Of a stretch of 64,000 nt of DNA, positions 51,983 through 62,825 are shown one piece after another (position 1 is the first letter of the stretch; each line of letters starts with the position of its first letter). The stretch spans positions 30,304,835-30,368,834 of the forward strand of contig OZ022576.1 of the NCBI GenBank assembly GCA_963669155.1. The letters are read 5' to 3'. Source of the DNA: Arbacia lixula. Its lineage: Eukaryota; Echinodermata; Echinoidea; Arbacioida; Arbaciidae. Under the pieces are notes generated by a model, which worked only from the letters and a program-made list of their open reading frames with translations, was not told where the DNA came from and made no database searches. A program made the position numbers and the translations under genes.

Positions 51983-52159
51983 CAGGGAAAAAATACACGG
52001 GGGCTCAGGGCAATTTTTCCTCCGAAATGTTAAAAAGAGCCCTTGAAAATGTTAAAAGAGCCCCCCCAAAATTCCCTTAGACACAATGTAAAATTGTAGC
52101 CAATCAGACAATATGCTCAAAAAGTAGCCCCTGGAAATTTTGAATTAATTTTTTCCCTG
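51983..52159. mobile_element. hAT-like MITE, 177 bp, 42 nt upstream of CFAP410 exon 4
   Basis: The terminal inverted repeats are CAGGGAAAAAAT at the left and ATTTTTTCCCTG at the right. Flanking octamers TTTGAGGT (51975-51982) and TTTGAGGC (52160-52167) differ at one base. An 8-bp duplication and CAGGG-type ends are typical of hAT elements. Subterminal GGGGGCTCAGGG and AGCCCCTGG are also inverted. No coding capacity. Its right edge is close to where the branch point of exon 4 should be (a TTGACAT word at 52169-52175). A related fragment is at 22551-22640. Confidence 0.85.
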
Positions 52160-52201
52160 TTTGAGGCATTGACATGATTGTTGTCTGTCTTCTCTTTCTA
52201 G

Positions 52202-52367
52202 TTGTGACATTTGACGAGGTGAACAGGGCGCTAGAGGACGGAGATGAGCTGGAGCCGCCCATGCACTCAACAAGCCTCTACAGCAACGGACACATCCCTA
52301 ACAACAACAAAGACAACAAGGAAAACAGAGACAGCTCCATGGAATTTATGACGCTAGATGAGACAAA
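52202..52367 (+). CDS. CFAP410: CFAP410 exon following the LRR cap (acidic, Asn-rich linker)
   Basis: The exon runs from TTTCTAG to GTAAGT, 166 nt, phase 1 in and phase 2 out. Joined to the LRR exon it gives LDN-I-VTFDEVNRALEDGDELE, matching the recalled human [20 protein letters not shown]. It continues as a low-complexity linker with PPMHSTSLYSNGHIPNNN, a run of Asn, Lys and Asp, and SSMEFMTLDET. In vertebrates the equivalent region links the LRR domain to a short conserved C-terminal helix (RNVL..AILLLLRELD), which I do not find in this window. The frame is open upstream into the intron, but the phase and the acceptor fix the start. The acceptor lies at the end of a ghost array and just downstream of a MITE. 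Confidence 0.88.
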
Positions 52368-54724
52368 GTAAGTACAAGAATACTCTAAAGATCGAAGATG
52401 GAAATCTTAATTGAACTAAAACAAAATGATTCTCCAAACACAGACATTGATATCTTAATGCCAAACCGTTGTGAGCATTCATATGTCATTGCTCAATAAC
52501 AGTTGGGCCTGTCCACAGTAATGGGTACATTTCTCTTTCATTTACTGTAACATTTGCATAAATCTCTTAAAATTTCAATTTTATTTTTTTTTGGTCTCTT
52601 AAATAAACCAGCCAATAATAATAAAATATCAAAGAAATGTATTGATTTGCACTTTACAAGGTTTTGTACACTTCAGAAAATTTGCCTTGTACAAATTTGC
52701 CACAGCACGTTGGTAGCGGGACAGATGAGTTCGAATTACATTTGTCTGTCCCGTTACCACTGTGATATTGCAGATATGTACAAGTTGAGTTTAGAAATAT
52801 ATAATAATGAACATTCATAGCAGGATTTTAGCTGAAGTCATTTTGGAGGAAATTCAACACTCAAATATTTAATATTTTGGTGGTGCAAGGTGGTCATAAT
52901 TTCAAGTGATTCAGTTGTGCCAAAAAAAATCCCTTCACTGTAGACAGACCCAGTCATAAAACATAAACCATCTTCTGTGATGTAGATCAATGGCAGTGTG
53001 TGTGCAGGGGAGGGGAGGGTATTTTTGAGAAAGGCCTTGATGATGAAAAACACATCATTTTATCTTTTTGTGTAGTCTCTTTTCTCTTTTGATGAAATAA
53101 GTATTGTTCATAACATGGGTACTTGATTCCTTTTAAGTATTGTTTTTCTTGTTTGATTTTGTATACTGAGATTTGAGAGCTATTTTATGAGGAAAAAGAA
53201 CAAGAAAAAAAGAGCATTCACATTATTCCTTGAGTACGTTGCACAAGATCCATGAGAGGATTCCATCTCAATCTTCTTTAAGTGGGGATAAAGTGGGATT
53301 GAATGTGCGCTGAAAGCTGCGTAACAGGACGATCAATCACAATTATTACACAGAATGAAGCACAGCTTGAGAGGCTGAAAGCTCTGGAGATGTGGGTATT
53401 CATGTCAGCACGTTGAAAGACGAGTCGTGGATAATGCAGTGTTTGATTAGTGACGGAGTCGTTTGCGTGATTTTCTGTCTCGTGTAATGCGGAGTGAGAG
53501 TTTAGAATATCAAGTCTCCACTTTCTGCTCTTTGCATGATTTTTTGTATTTTGTGAAGTGAGGTGAAGTGAGAGTTCAAAAATGTCATGTCTCCTTCATT
53601 GTTTTCACTCTTCACCTGAACAATGTTATGTATACTTCGTTGAATGAAGTGCACTTGTAAAGACCAAAGCAGCACTGTGTAGCGCCACCTGAAGATCATT
53701 AAGAATATCAAGATAGGATCACACAATCAAAAGTTTTAGTCGTAAATGAGGAAACATATTGATTTGTGATCAGCAAAACAAGAAAACATTTTTTCTTTAA
53801 CCTGTTTAATTTTCCCAATTGCATTGCCAGACAAGTGATAATGGGTTGTCTTTAGGTTTCTTTGTAACATTTTAACTTAATAACATTGTAAATCTTACCA
53901 TTGAAGGAGGAAACTGTACAAACTTGAGAGATTCTTCAGTGATCAGTCACCACAAAAGAAACACAGTCTGAGAAATCATTTCAACCTTTCTAATACATGG
54001 CACATACAATCCGACAAGTCTTGTTTTGATAGTCGCACATTTAGGAGTACAAAGCGTTGTGACATCATCTCCCACAAAGAATAGGAAAAGAAAGCGAGGT
54101 TGGCGGTCTTCTGGAATGGAGGGCGGAGGGCATGATGCCAGCTCACATCAGATATTGTTCAATTTATGAGAAGGGCACACAATGCGGAAACCCTTGTAGT
54201 CTGAGAGTCTGGTTAATGGTAGAGGTAAACAGAAAAGGCTGACTCAGCCGCACACAGTGTCTAGCAGGCAGATATGAGATGAATAAACAGGGTTTCCCCT
54301 CTTGATTCGTTACAACGCATTACTCCATTATTGCACAGTGCGTGTCATCATCACTCATTTGCATTGCTCATAAACGTCTGATTCAATGGAATATCAGTAC
54401 TATGTGAAGGTGGAGTTCCCGTTCAGTAACACAATTCATTTAAGATTGAAAGTCGGGTGTGGAAAGGACTTCTTCCATAGCTTGCTGCAAAATATAGCTT
54501 TACTTTCAAAAGAAAAATTGAGTTTCTTTTTATTATGTGAAGTGATCAGGAGAATTAATTATTATTGCATCCTCCATGCTCCTATGCTACAATATTCTAT
54601 TAGCCTTGCATGGTGAATAATTTACTTGTCTCTATATTGGAACCAATGAGGATGTGGATTGTAAATGCAGGCCTTGAGATGATGATTATTAATATTTGAT
54701 TGGGAATAAACCCTGGTGTATAGG
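52368..54724 (+). other. Intron downstream of CFAP410 exon 4; no recognised gene
   Basis: No continuation exon of phase 2 is recognised. The sequence is AT-rich with no clear repeats. Confidence 0.5.
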
Positions 54725-54962
54725 AGAAGAGATTGTAATAAGACTGAGGTGGAGTGAGGAGAATTAGAAACAGTGAGAGAGTAGAAGAAAGAAGGAAGGG
54801 AGAAAGAGAAGAGGGTTTGAATGAATGCAGGAGGGAAGGAGAGGGATGAAGCCAAAAGAAAGGAAGCCTCTATGAAGTAAGAAAGAGAGCAAGAAAGAGG
54901 TTGCTATAGGGAGATTAAGAGTGGGAAAGAAAGAGGGATAGAGAAGGGTGAGATAAAGGAGG
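54725..54962. repeat. Purine-rich tract
   Basis: Roughly 240 nt of the plus strand are mostly A and G (GAAGG, GAAAG and GAGGG mixtures) without a fixed period. The minus-strand Phe/Leu/Ser-rich open frames across it are compositional. Confidence 0.7.
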
Positions 54963-55574
54963 TCTACCATCTATGTTATTTGCTGTCTACTCCTGATGTG
55001 AACATAGTGTGCTTTTAATGGGAACCTACATTCCTCTTTCCCTGATGTACTCACGTATTCACTATGTAGATCTAGGCGACTGTTCTGCATGCCTACCTGT
55101 CATGCTCAAGTTACATAGGGGTCTCTCAAGGGGGCCAAATTGGGAATGGGGGCACATTGTGATGTTTGGCGCCCCCACCCCCACCAGAAACATATTAGTA
55201 TTATGTGCATTGCGTAATATGAATACAAAAAAAATGTGGTTTGATATTACTACATTATATGTATGTTTGTATGATATGATATGTTTTCCACAGGTTAAAA
55301 TTGACCGCATAGGACATTCTAAGAGTGTTGTAGAGGGTAGGAGCTGGTGGTGGGGGGGGGGGGGTGTACCTGTACTGTTAGTGGAAGGTTGATCCATGGC
55401 TCACACTCAGACAATCTACATAGTCTGGAAGGATCACAGACAGGGTGTTAGTGACAGGCGCATTAGGTTACTGGTGAGACAAGCATCGACGTTCATGAAT
55501 GTACAACATATATTCAGTATGTGGGTGTTTTTCGCCTTATTCTGGGGAAAAGACTTCATGAGCTTTTAACTAAG
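54963..55574 (+). other. No recognised gene; contains a G13 run
   Basis: G13 lies at 55352-55364. A short inverted pair, GGGGGCCAAA and TTTGGCGCCCCC (55131-55177), could form a small hairpin. Confidence 0.5.
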
Positions 55575-55873
55575 GTAATTGCGTTCATGTGACCATCGCC
55601 AGAATCATGATTTGAATGATGATTCTAAACATGATTCCAATCGCAAACATGAATCACGATAACGACAGAATCAGCGTTCAGACGACCTTCTCTCCAATCA
55701 CGTTTCTACTCGGATTCGGGCAGATTAGCCCCTTTTTCCGCATTGCATGTTTGTGTTTTGAATCACGTTTATATTCAATTTCGTCTGAATGCAATCATTA
55801 TTCTGCAGAAACGCATTTTTAATCATGATTCTAATCATGATTCTAGGGCAAAAAAGTGTTGCATGAATGCAAC
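55575..55873. mobile_element. MITE, 299 bp, with 5-bp target duplication CTAAG
   Basis: CTAAG precedes the left end (55570-55574) and follows the right end (55874-55878). The ends GTAATTGCGTTCATG and CATGAATGCAAC are inverted relatives. The inverted similarity continues through AGAATCATGATT (left) and AATCATGATTCT (right). Further in, GTTCAGACGA faces TCGTCTGAATGCAA, so the arms extend about 130 bp with interruptions. Internal AATCATGATTCT words repeat several times. No protein is encoded. The superfamily is not decided by the ends. Confidence 0.65.
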
Positions 55874-58800
55874 CTAAGTGCACCGAATCACAGGTATAAA
55901 CCAGCTGCAAAGCCTTTGTTTAAACACAGATGTAACACATATAGCCTGATATTATGCATCATGGCCCTGACATCAAGCATTAACAGCATAAACACCAAAA
56001 AGTCATCTGTCAAAGTGTCATCATGTCACTTTGACAAATGGGCAGTACTCTAATCTGAAAGTGTGTTGCCAATAACATGCACACCTCGTTAAACCGTAAT
56101 CTCCCAGACCACCTCCACAGACTCTCATCATTTATAGGAGGAAGGTTAATGGGTACATACCTGTCATTGTGGTAAGGACAATCTCTTTCTGATCAAGGAG
56201 ATTAGATGGAGATGAAATCACGTATGCATTAGCCTACAACACTGCCTTTTGCCCATCCACAGTGAGCCTGCTACTGTTATGTAATGCAGTGCATGGATAC
56301 CAAGTGCTGTAGTATTGTACATGTATGTGACGAATATGCTAACTCTGGAAAATGAAGATCTATGCACCACCAAATAGTTTACTATTTTCCAAATTTGACC
56401 AAATTTTGGGATCAAACTGCAATCAATTTTGCCACATTAGTCCGAAAACCGAAATCATACTTTTTTTCTGTTTGGGGTCAGAAATTATATGTAGCCATGA
56501 AATTTGATGAAAATGATCTTTTTTTAGGGGTGCGGTATTGCCCTCCTTACTTAATGGCTGTTTTTGAGTCAGTTTGATGGAGCCTGAGCAAACTGTTGTT
56601 CAGTCTCGTATTCAGTACCAAGGTTACCTTTTACACATGACCGTTTGCAATAATTGTGTGCTACTGCTCACAATTTGACCCTCTTTCAACTTTGTGGAAC
56701 GACTGGGAGCTCACGGTCTGTTTCTTCTTCGTTAATAACTTACTGAAACTTGAAATTTGGCTAACCCTTCGAAGCCTTGAACTTAGTTCTCCTTGGCTGG
56801 AATGCCTGAATCATCTTTAATTGGATGGGATTGATAATCAATGCTGCAGGCAGAAAAGACTCTCCGATTCTGAAGGTCAGCAGCATGCCCAGTCACCCTG
56901 CAATCATGAGAGGGAGATGGGGTTGGAAGATGTGGGATGGATGGGGAGGGGGAGACAGGAAAAGGGACTTGTATGTGGAGGGAAATGAGAGGGGGGACTG
57001 CAAGGTATGGGACATACATGTAGGTGAGCGATGAGAGTTACATGTAGGACTGAACGAGAGAGAGGCAGGACATGTGCAGGGATGGGTATAGATTTGGGAG
57101 GTAGAAAGGGGGAATTTAGAAGAAAAATAGAAAGACGTAGACCTAACGGCTGTTATTATTGTTAGAGCAATTTTCAACGCCGTCATACTGAAGTGGGAGT
57201 AAAAAGGGCTGTATCTTCATTTGACCGAAATCACTTCACCCTCCCAGTACCCTAACATTTATAGTCCCATGACAATTACAACGCAATTGATCACCCATGG
57301 GACTGAGAGTGTTTAAAAGATCAACCAAGTTCACAAATTTGCCATGGTGCAGTGTGATACAGCAGACCGTGCTCTTTATTACTGTACATCACACAAACAG
57401 CTTGGATCCTTTGTTAGCTTCGACCTAGTTATTATTTGCAATCTGAAAAGAAAAGAAGCAGTTTCAGCTTCCGTCTAATATCCTGGATCAGAATTTCGTT
57501 AGCCTTACTTAAAAGATGAAGACAAGATCTGAGACAAAGTGAAGACTCACCTAAGGAGCGAAGGGGTATAAGGAAAGAGATGGCGACGAGGTGTTGGACA
57601 GGTAGCATTAGGGCATGAAATGATTGGACAACAGGAACAGTGATCAAGCAGTAGGGAGAAAAATGAAGAGTAATTCAAAGCCGGATGTATAGAGGTAAGG
57701 AGATGCATCAGAAAGGAGGAAAAGTAGTAGCAAGGTGTTGGATCCGAGGAGCAAACAAGAGATGTTTGATGTAAATTTGCTCAAGGATGAGGAAAAGGAG
57801 GGGAACTTTGATTTAAATTAATTCATTGGAGGACATTGTTATTTTGAGAACATGGGAGATGGATGTGTGTGACACGTGATAAAATTAGTCAACATTGCTT
57901 TGGGGGAAAGGAGGGTAGCAGGTGCCAGAGGGAGGTTTCATTTAAGAAAGAAAAAACAATGTATTTTCTTCTTCAGCTTTCACTTGGCAAGGCTGATCAG
58001 ATTCTCAAGCTGGGGGCATGAATTTACACTCCCAGAGCTAGCCAAATAATTCTGTCCATTCCAGGCTGTCAGCTCCATGAAGCAGAACAGAGCCAATACT
58101 AGTGCTAGTCGTGTGAGAGTGATGCAAAATATGAGCCATAGCGCAGGTGTAACTGACTAGTTGTGTTTTGGGTGAAACGGGGCCCATGGAATCCTGACTG
58201 ATGACAGGCAGATGAGCTTGTGTTTAGGTTCATCAGTCTGCATTCATTGACTGCCTGCGCTGTGTCAGTGCCCTCTGTGAAGAAACCCTGGCTTTGTTGA
58301 CATAAGGTATGGCAGTGAATTAGCCACAGGGATTAGCTCAGCTCACACGGGCCGCTTGGATTGGAGATCCTCAGTGAAGAATATCATCGCAAGATGGATA
58401 CTAATATTTGAACTATTATGGGTATTGAATAAAAGAAATACATACAAACTTGCTTTTTTGACTATTCTTTGAAGACAGATTTGAAGAAGACCTGTATGCA
58501 AGAGTTGTTTGGCCTTTAAAAAGTATATAATGCACATAATGGACATGTCACAACATTTCCATAATGACAGAATTTACTTAACTTAGTTAACTTACATTGC
58601 CTTGCATTATTTGGGAGAAAAATGCATTTTTTTTACCACAAATATGTAATCTATAGCCCGGTATTAAAGACGATACAAATCATACATTTCTGCATGGAGA
58701 GACCACAGATATCCAGCTAGACACCAAGAAAATTGTCTCTTTCAGTCACATGTTGTCCTACGTCTTGCTGCGGGAAATGATGTGCAAATTGACTAAAGTA

Positions 58801-61439
58801 CAAATAGGGTTCATTCATTGGAAGAAACAAGTAGGCCATTCATTAGATTCTCTATCCCAGGTAATTAGAGTACCTGAGCGTGGCCCATTAAGACGGGCTG
58901 TAGCCGATAATGCTGCCTCATATCGAGCATTAAACATGGAGAGCTCTCATTGTATGGGGGAGATTCTCCATCAGACCTGTAATGACTAGTGGCTAAGTGC
59001 AGTATCATTCATGCTCTGCGCTGGTAGCAAATTAAACCAAAATGGGATTCTGAACAAGAAAACAAGATTAGCCTGAAATGAGATGATATACATGTATTAG
59101 TACAGGCATGAGGTATTGAGTCACTGGAAGTCTCTTCATTTTGATCGAGACAAACTTTATGATTGCAAACGATATTTGAAATGATTTGTCAATAGCGACA
59201 GACCACCTAAAATCATAATCACAGCAGCAAAGACTAAAAGCCAATTCACAATTTTATATCAGAAAGCATTCAGTACACTGTCCTATTTTCGTGGATCTTG
59301 ATAATAATGCACAATTCAAAATGATACTGGTGTATTGGAAGGGCTTAAATGTCAACAGTACCATGCACTGTACAATGGCTCCTTTAAATATGAAGTGGAG
59401 AAACCAGGTTATAAAGAAATTGAGTCTGATTAGTTGGATGCGACTATGGCCCCGAAGATTGTCTGCAGATTGGTAGTGTCTGCATGATTTTTGCTACCTT
59501 CTAATTATGGTAGCGATGCTGTTGACTGTGAATTTACATCAAGTTTTTAGCAATTCTTAGCTTACTGAGAGCATCAAAAAGGAATGTATATTTCTTGTAT
59601 ATGTTTACCCATCTTTGTACCATAGGTACACATGATCTATTATTCAGGTTAATATGCCTTTTCTATGTATTGGCAGGGTTATGATGTCCTGCAGTTTGTG
59701 TGGGAAACTGAATATCTTGGAAGATTGTTTCAAAAGGATCAAATCATTGAAAGTAAAATGTAATCTGGACTGGGTGGTGTCTGTAGAATGGATCTGGCAT
59801 GATAATGGCATAATCATTTCCTCTTCTTCCCCTTACCTTTAAGACAAAGTTACAACACATCAGTTCATTTAGATTTTGCAATACAGCCTGGTGTACTTGG
59901 GATGATCACTTACCGTTCCGTGGAAGGGGGAAATGAAAGCAATAAAGTACTCCCTCGCCAAGAGCTTTAGCTCCTGAAAATTTAATTTGATCAACGGGGA
60001 AAACTTGCCTGGAGAGGAATATGGAAATGTGACCGGCCCTCTTTTGAAACATAAACAGACTTATTAGCTGGGGTGAATGCATTGTTCATGAATTTAATTA
60101 AATTGTGAGGAGCTCGTGTTGTGTATTTCATGTTGCGAATTGCAAGCAGTTTTTCTGTGTAAATTGCATTTGTACTTTAACATAAAACTCGGGGGGAAAT
60201 GTATTGATCATTTTTTTTATCCTGTAATCACAAAATGTAGAACAAAGGAAAAAGGAGTCTGTACCTATGTGCGGGTATTGAAAAGAATAAATTCATATAA
60301 TAGACTGGGTGTGCAAATACATATCATTTATAGAAATGAGTGTACTTTCACATTCAGGCATTTCTAAATTGTGTGTACATAATGCAAGGTTTTATATTTG
60401 ATAATGTTTCAAATACATGAAGTAATTAATTGTTACGTGAGTAGTATGAATTGTATTTCCCTGTATGATGAGTGTGTTTTGCAAATGTGTCAACAGCTGT
60501 GTTTAATTACCAATATGTTTTCCCTAGCTTTTAAGAGCCCCACATAGAAAAAGTCATAAACATGTTAGGAATGAGATCACAGCGATTAAAATTGTCTAGG
60601 TAATAAAGTAATTGTCTGTCTGGAAATCAACATTGACTGTAAAGCAGAGATACTTTGAAATCAGCAAATCATTAGATGGAAATAAAGAGCAGAAAGAGAC
60701 TTTAATATTACCTCTTAAATACATTTGTCTGCATAAGGCAGACATTTTCTTTTTTTGCCAATTTGACCAACTTAAGTACTGACGGCATGCTATAATTGTA
60801 GCGTGTGTACAATTGTATCATTTTCATCCTTAGATGTACCGCAGTGCACGCCGCAGAAATGCAGAGAGAGTGCTGTAACTTTTCATTGTGTTAAAGGAGT
60901 TAATTATTTTTAACATAATAGTCATGCAGTGCTAAGTGATGAGCCATTTTTATTTTGAACTTAATGATAATATACTTTCAAATGTCAATATTGTTGTAAG
61001 AATGTGTTTAATATGATGTTATCTGCTAAAAAATGAAAACATTAGTTTTACTAAGAGGGATGAATGTTGTGAAAATAAAGGAGAAATTAATGCTTTCCAG
61101 CTCCGAAGTTCATCTAAAGCAGACCTGTATTTAAATATGATAGTGTGATGTTGTTAATTGCTCCTCTATTTCTCCTCTATCCACCCTCTTAATAATTTGT
61201 ACATATTTTCATCACAGAAAAGTTTCTTTATGTATTGAGGCATAAGCGGTGGTTGCCTTTAAAATGCGGGCTGCCTTTAGATGATGAGGCAGCATTTCCT
61301 GTCTGTATTTGTATCATGCTGTGCCGCCATGCATCAGGCCAGCAGCTCAGATCATCAGGGAAAGCCCTGCACTTTACACATGCCTCAGATTAACACCTAC
61401 TAGCACAGTAGCTCCTGAATGAGTAATATGTGGAAAGCA
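55874..61439 (+). other. Presumed CFAP410 intron; no recognised gene
   Basis: No exon with the conserved CFAP410 C-terminal helix is seen. A possible exon-like stretch, VSSMKQNRANTSASRVRVMQ (about 58069-58128), follows a CCAG but has the wrong phase to join the 52202 exon directly, so I leave it uncalled. The dispersed motif pair lies at 57236-57320. A purine-rich stretch lies at 56905-57130. Blocks 58750-59000 and 59880-60120 look composition-balanced and could be regulatory. Confidence 0.45.
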
Positions 61440-61770
61440 GAAGTTTGGTGAAAAGTGATCAAGAGAGGGGGGAGGCGTGTGGGGATATGGGGTAGGAGAG
61501 GGAGGAAGTAGGGAGAGGCTGAGAGAAAGAGGGTCAAGGGAAAGGAACAGAGACAAAGAGAGAATGGGTGGAAAGAGATAGAGGAAGGAGAAAGACCGGG
61601 ATAAAAGAGGTAGCAAGAAAGGACAAGGGAGTAGGTTGAGAGATATGTGAGAAAAATGATATGGGTTGTGCAGAACGAGGGAGAGAAGGGAAGAGATATG
61701 GGAGATGGGGAGAAATGGAGATAGAGAAGGGAAGAGGGAGATGGGAAGATAGTAAACTAAAGAAGATGGA
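61440..61770. repeat. Purine-rich tract, about 330 nt
   Basis: The plus strand is dominated by GAGAGGGA, GGAAG and GAGAAA mixtures without a clean period. Long homopurine strands of this type can adopt triplex structures. The open frames over it are Arg/Glu/Lys-rich on plus and Ser/Leu/Phe-rich on minus, and not genes. Confidence 0.75.
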
Positions 61771-62703
61771 TGGGATGAGTAAGAGACATAGAGACAGAGA
61801 CTTTGAGCAAGATCAAAAGATGGGGAAGCTCTCTTTGTCCGTGCTTATTCATCCTGGACATTTCAAAAGCACCAATCATTATTGGAGCTGAGTACAGTCA
61901 TACATTTGACGGCCCTCCCCCCACACCTCCACCACCACCTCCTCCGATCATCCAATCCCCCATCCCCCATCCCCCCTCCCCTGATTGCTGATTGGCCCCC
62001 GTGACGAGGCAGAATCCACTCCACCCTGCCGCATCACTGGTAGCTTCCCCGGGCAGGTGGATCGGGGCAATACCATCGCTAACGGCTCGCTACATCCGCA
62101 TGCGACGTAATCTCGTGAAAATCGCCACGCCGTTCCGGGCTCAGCTCTAAGTGACTCAGACACCTAGCTTAATCAAATGGAAAGGAGACGGGGGGGGGGG
62201 GAGGGGAGAAGACATACAAAATGGTATTTTTCCCCAGAAAAACTGAATGAGTGATTCATGATTCCGGCGGTGAGTCCAGAGGGGTGTGTACTGGTAATGG
62301 AGATGTCTCCCGTTATGCCGAAAGCAGGTGCAGTGACAGGCTTTTATTGGTATAGGAGAATGGTTCATGACGGATCCAATGAATTAATCAACAGTCAAGC
62401 TGAAGGCTGACTTTCATTCATTCATGTCTCGGCAGGCTCAAGTAGCTAGCATAGAGATTCTCCCTCTCCTACAAGACCTCCCAGCGGCAAATAATCTGAA
62501 GCATACATGCACAAGCATTAAACCTGATTCATTTTTGTGATTTTCTATCGCTGCACCGCGATGGTGTGAAAGAAATGTAAGCTTCCATTCATTGACTGTG
62601 ATGACCTCATTGTTGAAGCGAGGGGAGGGTGGGACGAGGAGGGCCCTCCTCATTTGAAAGTAAGATGAGAGTTCCTCTGATTGTTGTACAGTGACTGATG
62701 GGG
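61771..62703 (+). other. No recognised gene; GC-richer patch and a G12 run
   Basis: 61910-62150 is GC-richer and pyrimidine-rich, with several CpGs. G12 lies at 62190-62201. No promoter or exon signal is convincing. Confidence 0.45.
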
Positions 62704-62825
62704 GATGCCCTAGTAGTCTTTGGGCACAGACTCAATTAAGCCACTTACTCAATACAGTCCCAAAGATGCCCTAGTAGTCTTTGGGCACAGACTCAATCAA
62801 ACCATTTACTCAATACAGTCCCAAA
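62704..62825. repeat. Near-perfect 61-bp tandem duplication
   Basis: Unit one (62704-62764) and unit two (62765-62825) start with GATGCCCTAGTAGTCTTTGG and end with CAATACAGTCCCAAA. They differ at three positions, so the duplication is recent. Confidence 0.95.

Larger units (their letters stand above)
51556..52228 (+). repeat. Diverged tandem array of the CFAP410 exon-4 acceptor and exon head
   Basis: The real exon head TTGTGACATTTGACGAGG (52202) has three upstream relatives: TTGTCACATTGTCAAGGTGA (51578), TTGTGACACTTGACAAGG (51744) and TTGTTACATTAGGCAAGGTG (51879). Each of the last three is preceded by a GAGG/AAGG-x-ATTGACAT block and a pyrimidine tract. The copies at 51578 and 51879 also share a downstream AATCATATTTT-AATAAT-ATGAGA block. 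Only the copy at 51879 keeps AG. Spacing is 166 (with CT expansion), 135 and 323 nt. The last falls to about 138 after subtracting the MITE at 51983-52159 with its 8-bp duplication. In the exon phase, the copy at 51744 reads I-V-T-L-D-K-V, against I-V-T-F-D-E-V in the true exon. Confidence 0.75.

Noticed and set aside
58065-58150. Exon-like stretch after CCAG encoding VSSMKQNRANTSASRVRVMQ, followed by a GT
   Set aside because: The linker of CFAP410 is not conserved enough to judge, and the open frame needs phase 0 while the preceding known exon ends in phase 2. It could be real only with another exon in between.
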